Shown here: positions 30,398 through 33,770 of the stretch, piece by piece
Layout of the letters: every line of letters starts with the position of its first letter
How positions within the stretch are numbered: position 1 is the first letter of the stretch
Assembly: GCF_001667585.1 (NCBI RefSeq)
Contig: NZ_LZJZ01000138.1
Span: 1 to 33,770, forward strand
DNA: 33,770 nucleotides
Direction of reading: 5' to 3'
From: Mycobacterium sp. E2733
GTDB lineage: Bacteria > Actinomycetota > Actinomycetes > Mycobacteriales > Mycobacteriaceae
The notes under the pieces: generated by a model
The model's input: the letters and a program-made list of their open reading frames with translations, nothing else
What the model was told of the DNA's origin: nothing
Databases searched by the model: none
Program-made: the position numbers and the translations under genes

Positions 30398-31951
30398 TCA
30401 ACCCGGTGGCGTCAGCATGTCCTTCCAGCCGTCGTCTCCTGTTCCGCTCGAATTCTTGACCGTGTACTCGACACCATCGGGCCCTATCAGTTCGCCGCTC
30501 TGCGGGCTGTAAACGGCCGTTGGGGGCCCGCTGGGCGTGTAGACGCAGGGGTTGGGCTGCTGCCCGTTGCATTCGACGGTGCCCGACCCCGGCCGACGCA
30601 GCGGATCGCTGATCGGGGGCGGCGTCCCTGCCACCCGGTCGGAGGGCGCCGGGTTGAGGCCGTTGTCGACCGACGGCGCGGGCATCACCAGCCCCGGTTT
30701 CACCGGCTGGTCACAGCGCGCCGCGGGCGCCGGGCAGGTCACGATCTGGTTGGGGTCGCCGTACCACGGGTTGGTTCCCAACGGAACGTACGGTTTGGGG
30801 TCGCGGCACTCTCGCGGTGTCGCAGCGCGTTTACCGGGCACGTCGACACACGGAAGGTTGCGTGCGCCACGCACCGCGTTGGCCGGAGTGTCCTGCGGGA
30901 TCTTGCAATAAAACGTTCCGGACGGCAGCGGGGCCGGGCTGGTATCCGCCGGAGACCGCCACTCGGATGCCGGGAGAAACCCGGTCAGACACGGCGGGGG
31001 CTGGTTCATCGTGACCGCGGTGTCGAGCGCAGCGTAGCCCGGGAACGGCGTCGTGATCGTCTGACTTTCCGCGGCGCCCTGCGGATACGCCACCAGTAGT
31101 TGCTCGACGCCCTTGTGGTAGCGCTTGAGCATGTCCAGCGTGATTTCGAGGTTTGCCAGTGTCTGCGGCAGTGTCTCGCGGACGTCGCTGAACACCGAGT
31201 TGACCTGATCAAGGGTCGGTGCCGCACCGGTGAGGATGCGTTGCACGTGCTGGTCATTTTGCCCGGCCTGCGTGGCCAAGCTGTTGAGGTTGTGCGCGTA
31301 GCGCTCGATCGAGTCACCCGAGTTGACCTGGCTGTCGATGATCGGCCCGGAGTTTTGGATGGTGTCGTTGATATCGGAGAGGTTGGCTCTGAAGTCACCG
31401 GCGATCGCCTGGCTCGCGTCGACCAGTCGCTGCAGCGCGGGGCCCAATCCGCCTACCGCCTGGCCTGTTTCGTCGAGCAGCGCGGCCAGCTTGTCCTTCG
31501 GTAGTACGGCCAGCTCGCGGTTGGCGGCGTCCAGCGCCGGCCCGATCGCTGTGGGCACGGTGCCCTTGGTGATGGTTTGTCCCGGCGAGAAGAATTTGCC
31601 CGGGTTTCCTACCGATACCAGGTCAAGATATTGTTCGCCGACCGCCGACACCGAATGCACGTTCGCGGACGCGTCGACGGGAATCTTGTAGCGGTCGCCG
31701 ATGCTCATGGTCACCCGCGCGCCGGTCTTGGTTGGCTCAACGGCGGTGACCTTGCCGATGGTTTGACCGCGGTAAGTCACGTTGGCCGTCTTGTACAGAC
31801 CGCCGGACGCGGGTAGGTCGGCCTTCAGCGTGTACTGGCCGATCCCCACCGCAGTGGGAATCTGCAGGTAGTACCAGCCCAGGGCAATCGCGATGATCGT
31901 GGTCAGGATGCCCAACGTGACAAGCTGGCGTTTGATGAAGCGGGTCAGCAT
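30398..31951 (-). CDS. mceF: Mce family protein MceF
   Basis: A 517-residue Mce protein. An N-terminal signal-anchor helix (RQLVTLGILTTIIAIALGWYY) is followed by the MCE/MlaD domain at about residues 36-115 (LKADLPASGGLYKTANVTYRG, GQTIGKVTAVE). A long helical segment to about residue 300 forms the tunnel needle, and a Pro/Cys-rich tail with eight or more cysteines follows. Being last in the operon and having this tail identify it as MceF. Six Mce proteins assemble into a lipid-conducting channel across the cell wall, fed to the YrbE permease and MceG ATPase. Its ATG lies inside the end of mceE. Which mce group it belongs to I cannot say. Confidence 0.93.
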   Translation of the reverse strand: MLTRFIKRQLVTLGILTTIIAIALGWYYLQIPTAVGIGQYTLKADLPASGGLYKTANVTYRGQTIGKVTAVEPTKTGARVTMSIGDRYKIPVDASANVHSVSAVGEQYLDLVSVGNPGKFFSPGQTITKGTVPTAIGPALDAANRELAVLPKDKLAALLDETGQAVGGLGPALQRLVDASQAIAGDFRANLSDINDTIQNSGPIIDSQVNSGDSIERYAHNLNSLATQAGQNDQHVQRILTGAAPTLDQVNSVFSDVRETLPQTLANLEITLDMLKRYHKGVEQLLVAYPQGAAESQTITTPFPGYAALDTAVTMNQPPPCLTGFLPASEWRSPADTSPAPLPSGTFYCKIPQDTPANAVRGARNLPCVDVPGKRAATPRECRDPKPYVPLGTNPWYGDPNQIVTCPAPAARCDQPVKPGLVMPAPSVDNGLNPAPSDRVAGTPPPISDPLRRPGSGTVECNGQQPNPCVYTPSGPPTAVYSPQSGELIGPDGVEYTVKNSSGTGDDGWKDMLTPPG

Positions 31952-33168
31952 TGCCTATCCGCCCTTTCGACCAGCGGGCCGCCCGGGGCGTCGTTCGGAT
32001 TCGACGTGTAGCGGACGTCGGGAATCATCGTTTCGGGGTCGCGGCCCCACGACTGCTCGAGCGCGCGCAGCGCTCCGGCGAATCCGGTCCCGGTGAGGAC
32101 CGCGTTGTCGACCGCGCTCATGGTCAGGTCGAGCGTCACCGACAGGTTGTAGTAGTCGCCGCGGATCGCCTTCTGCACGGCGTCGAGGTCGAACGGCCGG
32201 GCGATGAGCAGCTTGATGGCGCGGATCAAATACGGTGAGGCACGGCCGAGTTCCCGCAACGGGCACTGCAGCGAGAGCAGATCTTGGTGGACGTTGCTGA
32301 CCGAGGCGGATAAGTATTGCTCGGATACCTGGCTGAGCGCCCCGGTCGCTTCGACCGAGTTGATCAACAGGTTCTGTTTGTCCGCGAAATATTTGATTAC
32401 GGGCGGGAATTCGGTCAGGGCCCGATCCAGGACGTCCGAGCGGGGACCCACATACGCCAGCAACCGGTTGGTGGAATCGATGGCTCGGGTGATGTCATCG
32501 CGTTGCTCATTGAGGCGGGCGGTGAAGGTGTCCAGCTTGCCGAGGAAGGCACGGATCTGCTCGGCGCGCCCGTTCACGACGTTGTAGACCTCGTTTGCCA
32601 GCACTTCCAGGTTCGGGATGCCGCCGCCGCGCACGACGAGGGCAAGGCTGGCCAGCGTCTGCTCGATCGTGGGGTAATCGGACGAATTCTTCAGCGGGAT
32701 GGTGTCGCCGTCCTTCAGCAGCTCGGGGGACGGATTGGGTGGCGCGGCCAGTTCCAGATGCTGAGAACCCAGGAGGGTTGTCTGCCCGATCTTGGCGGTC
32801 GCGTTCCTGGGTAATTTGACGTTCTTGTCCATACGTAACGTCAGCGTGGCGACCCAGTTCTTCAGTTGGATCGCGCGAACCGTGCCGACGAACACGTCGG
32901 CCACTTGCACCCGGCTGTTGTTGTTCATCGCCAGCGCGTCGGGAATTTGCACGTAGAGGGTGTAGGAGCCGGGCCCGGTGCCGGGACCGCCGGGCATCGG
33001 TAAATTCGCGATTCCGCGCCAGTTCGCGCACGACGTCAGCGCGACGACAGCCATCAGTAGAGCCAGCCGGTGAAAGATTCGGCATCGCACCCGAGCGCCC
33101 GGCGCGCGCCTCGGGGTTCGTTGGTTCGGCTTGCTCCTCGCGCGCATCGCGCTCCCCGCGCGCCTCAT
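31945..33168 (-). CDS. mceE: Mce family lipoprotein MceE
   Basis: A 407-residue protein. A basic N-terminus and hydrophobic stretch lead to the lipobox VALTSC, with the lipidated Cys at residue 47. The MCE domain follows (YTLYVQIPDALAMNNNSRVQVADVFVG), then long helices to about residue 350. This is the LprK-like MceE subunit, which anchors the hexamer by its lipid. The ATG at 33168 overlaps the TGA of mceD (ATGA), so it is translationally coupled. That start gives an unusually long basic leader before the signal sequence; an ATG eight codons in, or a GTG further on, is possible. The overlap with mceF is seven bases. Confidence 0.93.
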   Translation of the reverse strand: MRRAGSAMRARSKPNQRTPRRAPGARVRCRIFHRLALLMAVVALTSCANWRGIANLPMPGGPGTGPGSYTLYVQIPDALAMNNNSRVQVADVFVGTVRAIQLKNWVATLTLRMDKNVKLPRNATAKIGQTTLLGSQHLELAAPPNPSPELLKDGDTIPLKNSSDYPTIEQTLASLALVVRGGGIPNLEVLANEVYNVVNGRAEQIRAFLGKLDTFTARLNEQRDDITRAIDSTNRLLAYVGPRSDVLDRALTEFPPVIKYFADKQNLLINSVEATGALSQVSEQYLSASVSNVHQDLLSLQCPLRELGRASPYLIRAIKLLIARPFDLDAVQKAIRGDYYNLSVTLDLTMSAVDNAVLTGTGFAGALRALEQSWGRDPETMIPDVRYTSNPNDAPGGPLVERADRQC

Positions 33169-33770
33169 GAGCCCGGTCCTGTCGAAGCGGTCGACTCGGC
33201 GGCTGGCGATGGTCCGGCAGGCGCGGGCGTCGGCGCGACCGGACCCGGGACCACGCCGGGTGCCGGCGGCGGCGGTGGGATCGGCACTTGCGGCGCGTGC
33301 AAGCCGACGGGCGGCAACATCGGGTACTCGTCGTAGGCGTTCGGCGGCCCGGGCGGAGTCTGCAGCCCGGACGGCGGGGGCGCCATGTCAGGACCGCCCA
33401 TCAACTCGGCGAGGGATTCGGGGGTCAACAGGCCGCTCGTGATCGGTCCCACCTGCGTGCCCTGCATACCCGGCGCGACCACCCAGCCGGGCTGAGTGTT
33501 GCGATGCGATAGGGGGGTGTCGGGCACCCAGATCCCGGGCACCGTGGTGTCTTTGTATCCGTTCGGTGGGTGCAGCCGCGGCTCCGAGTAAGCGACTTCT
33601 TTAGGGAGCGTTTCGGCGGTGCTGAACAGGTTCGTTCCGAACGGGAGGTAGTTGAACTTGATCGCATCGAGGATTGGCGCCAGGTATTGCGCGCACAGTT
33701 CGGCGGACTCTTGATAGCCCAGCCGGCTACCCGCCTGAATCATGCTGCAGAAGAACTGCATTGGGTTGGC
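33165..33770 (-). CDS. mceD: Mce family protein MceD, C-terminal part
   Basis: The frame comes in from the right edge, and about the last 200 residues are present. QAGSRLGYQESAELCAQYLAPILDAIKFNYLPFG is a conserved segment near the end of the MceD helical domain. The final 90 residues are proline-rich (PPPSGLQTPPGPPN; PIPPPPPAPG) and end TASTGPGS, typical of the exposed tail of MceD. The MCE domain and N-terminal anchor lie outside the window. It is read with mceE and mceF as one operon; mceA-C and the yrbE permease genes would lie further right. Confidence 0.9.
   Translation of the reverse strand, partial: ANPMQFFCSMIQAGSRLGYQESAELCAQYLAPILDAIKFNYLPFGTNLFSTAETLPKEVAYSEPRLHPPNGYKDTTVPGIWVPDTPLSHRNTQPGWVVAPGMQGTQVGPITSGLLTPESLAELMGGPDMAPPPSGLQTPPGPPNAYDEYPMLPPVGLHAPQVPIPPPPPAPGVVPGPVAPTPAPAGPSPAAESTASTGPGS

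Noticed and set aside
1..33770. tRNA genes, CRISPR arrays, complete insertion sequences, phage attachment sites
   Set aside because: No cloverleaf-type sequence, regular repeat-spacer pattern, transposase motif or paired terminal repeats were found by eye.

Overview
This window is high-GC DNA that reads as a non-tuberculous Mycobacterium, probably a slow grower. The evidence is the MceD/E/F genes, leaderless-type promoters, a KstR-type operator, small secreted mycobacterial proteins, and a block whose gene order matches my memory of M. tuberculosis Rv1124-Rv1133c. No tRNA, rRNA, CRISPR array or intact insertion sequence was recognised.

Left part (1-14300), conserved backbone with replacements. 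A VOC-protein tail is followed by an EphC-like epoxide hydrolase and a WS/DGAT-like protein (Rv1124-Rv1125 order). Convergent to them is a pair formed by a short PPDK and a winged-helix protein (Rv1127c-Rv1126c order). Next come a DoxX-family membrane protein, a small alpha-beta protein, an AT-rich islet with a small zinc-ribbon-like ORF, and an AofH-like flavin amine oxidase. After these lie prpD without its usual neighbours prpR and prpC, a small exported protein, and a DUF3556 membrane protein whose start region carries a perfect KstR-type operator. The block ends with metE behind a cobalamin riboswitch.

Right part (14300-33770), accessory lipid/isoprenoid-type catabolic cluster. It holds an NAD(P)-binding protein, an SDR, a tandem (double) TetR regulator, a nitroreductase, two overlapping acyl-CoA dehydrogenases and an MFE-type SDR. 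Divergent from these are a VWA (CbbO/NorD-like) protein and a MoxR/CbbQ-type AAA+ ATPase. Then follow a periplasmic-binding-fold protein without a signal peptide, an AveC-like membrane protein, an SDR, a cytochrome P450 and an aldehyde dehydrogenase. On the opposite strand the last three genes of an mce operon (mceD partial, mceE, mceF) run toward them.

The main discovery candidate is a shared promoter/operator. Close variants of TTGAnCAAAtATCTGTTc occur upstream of the SDR, the double TetR, the acyl-CoA dehydrogenase pair, the MFE-type SDR with the divergent VWA gene, the MoxR gene, and the operon starting with the binding protein. In most copies the motif lies between recognisable -35 and -10 hexamers. 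This suggests one regulon, probably controlled by the double TetR. It would join a redox/beta-oxidation enzyme set, a P450 and an AveC-like protein, a AAA+/VWA remodelling pair, a possible cytosolic ligand-binding protein and perhaps Mce import. The substrate cannot be read from the sequence; a hydrophobic polycyclic or branched molecule is the inference.
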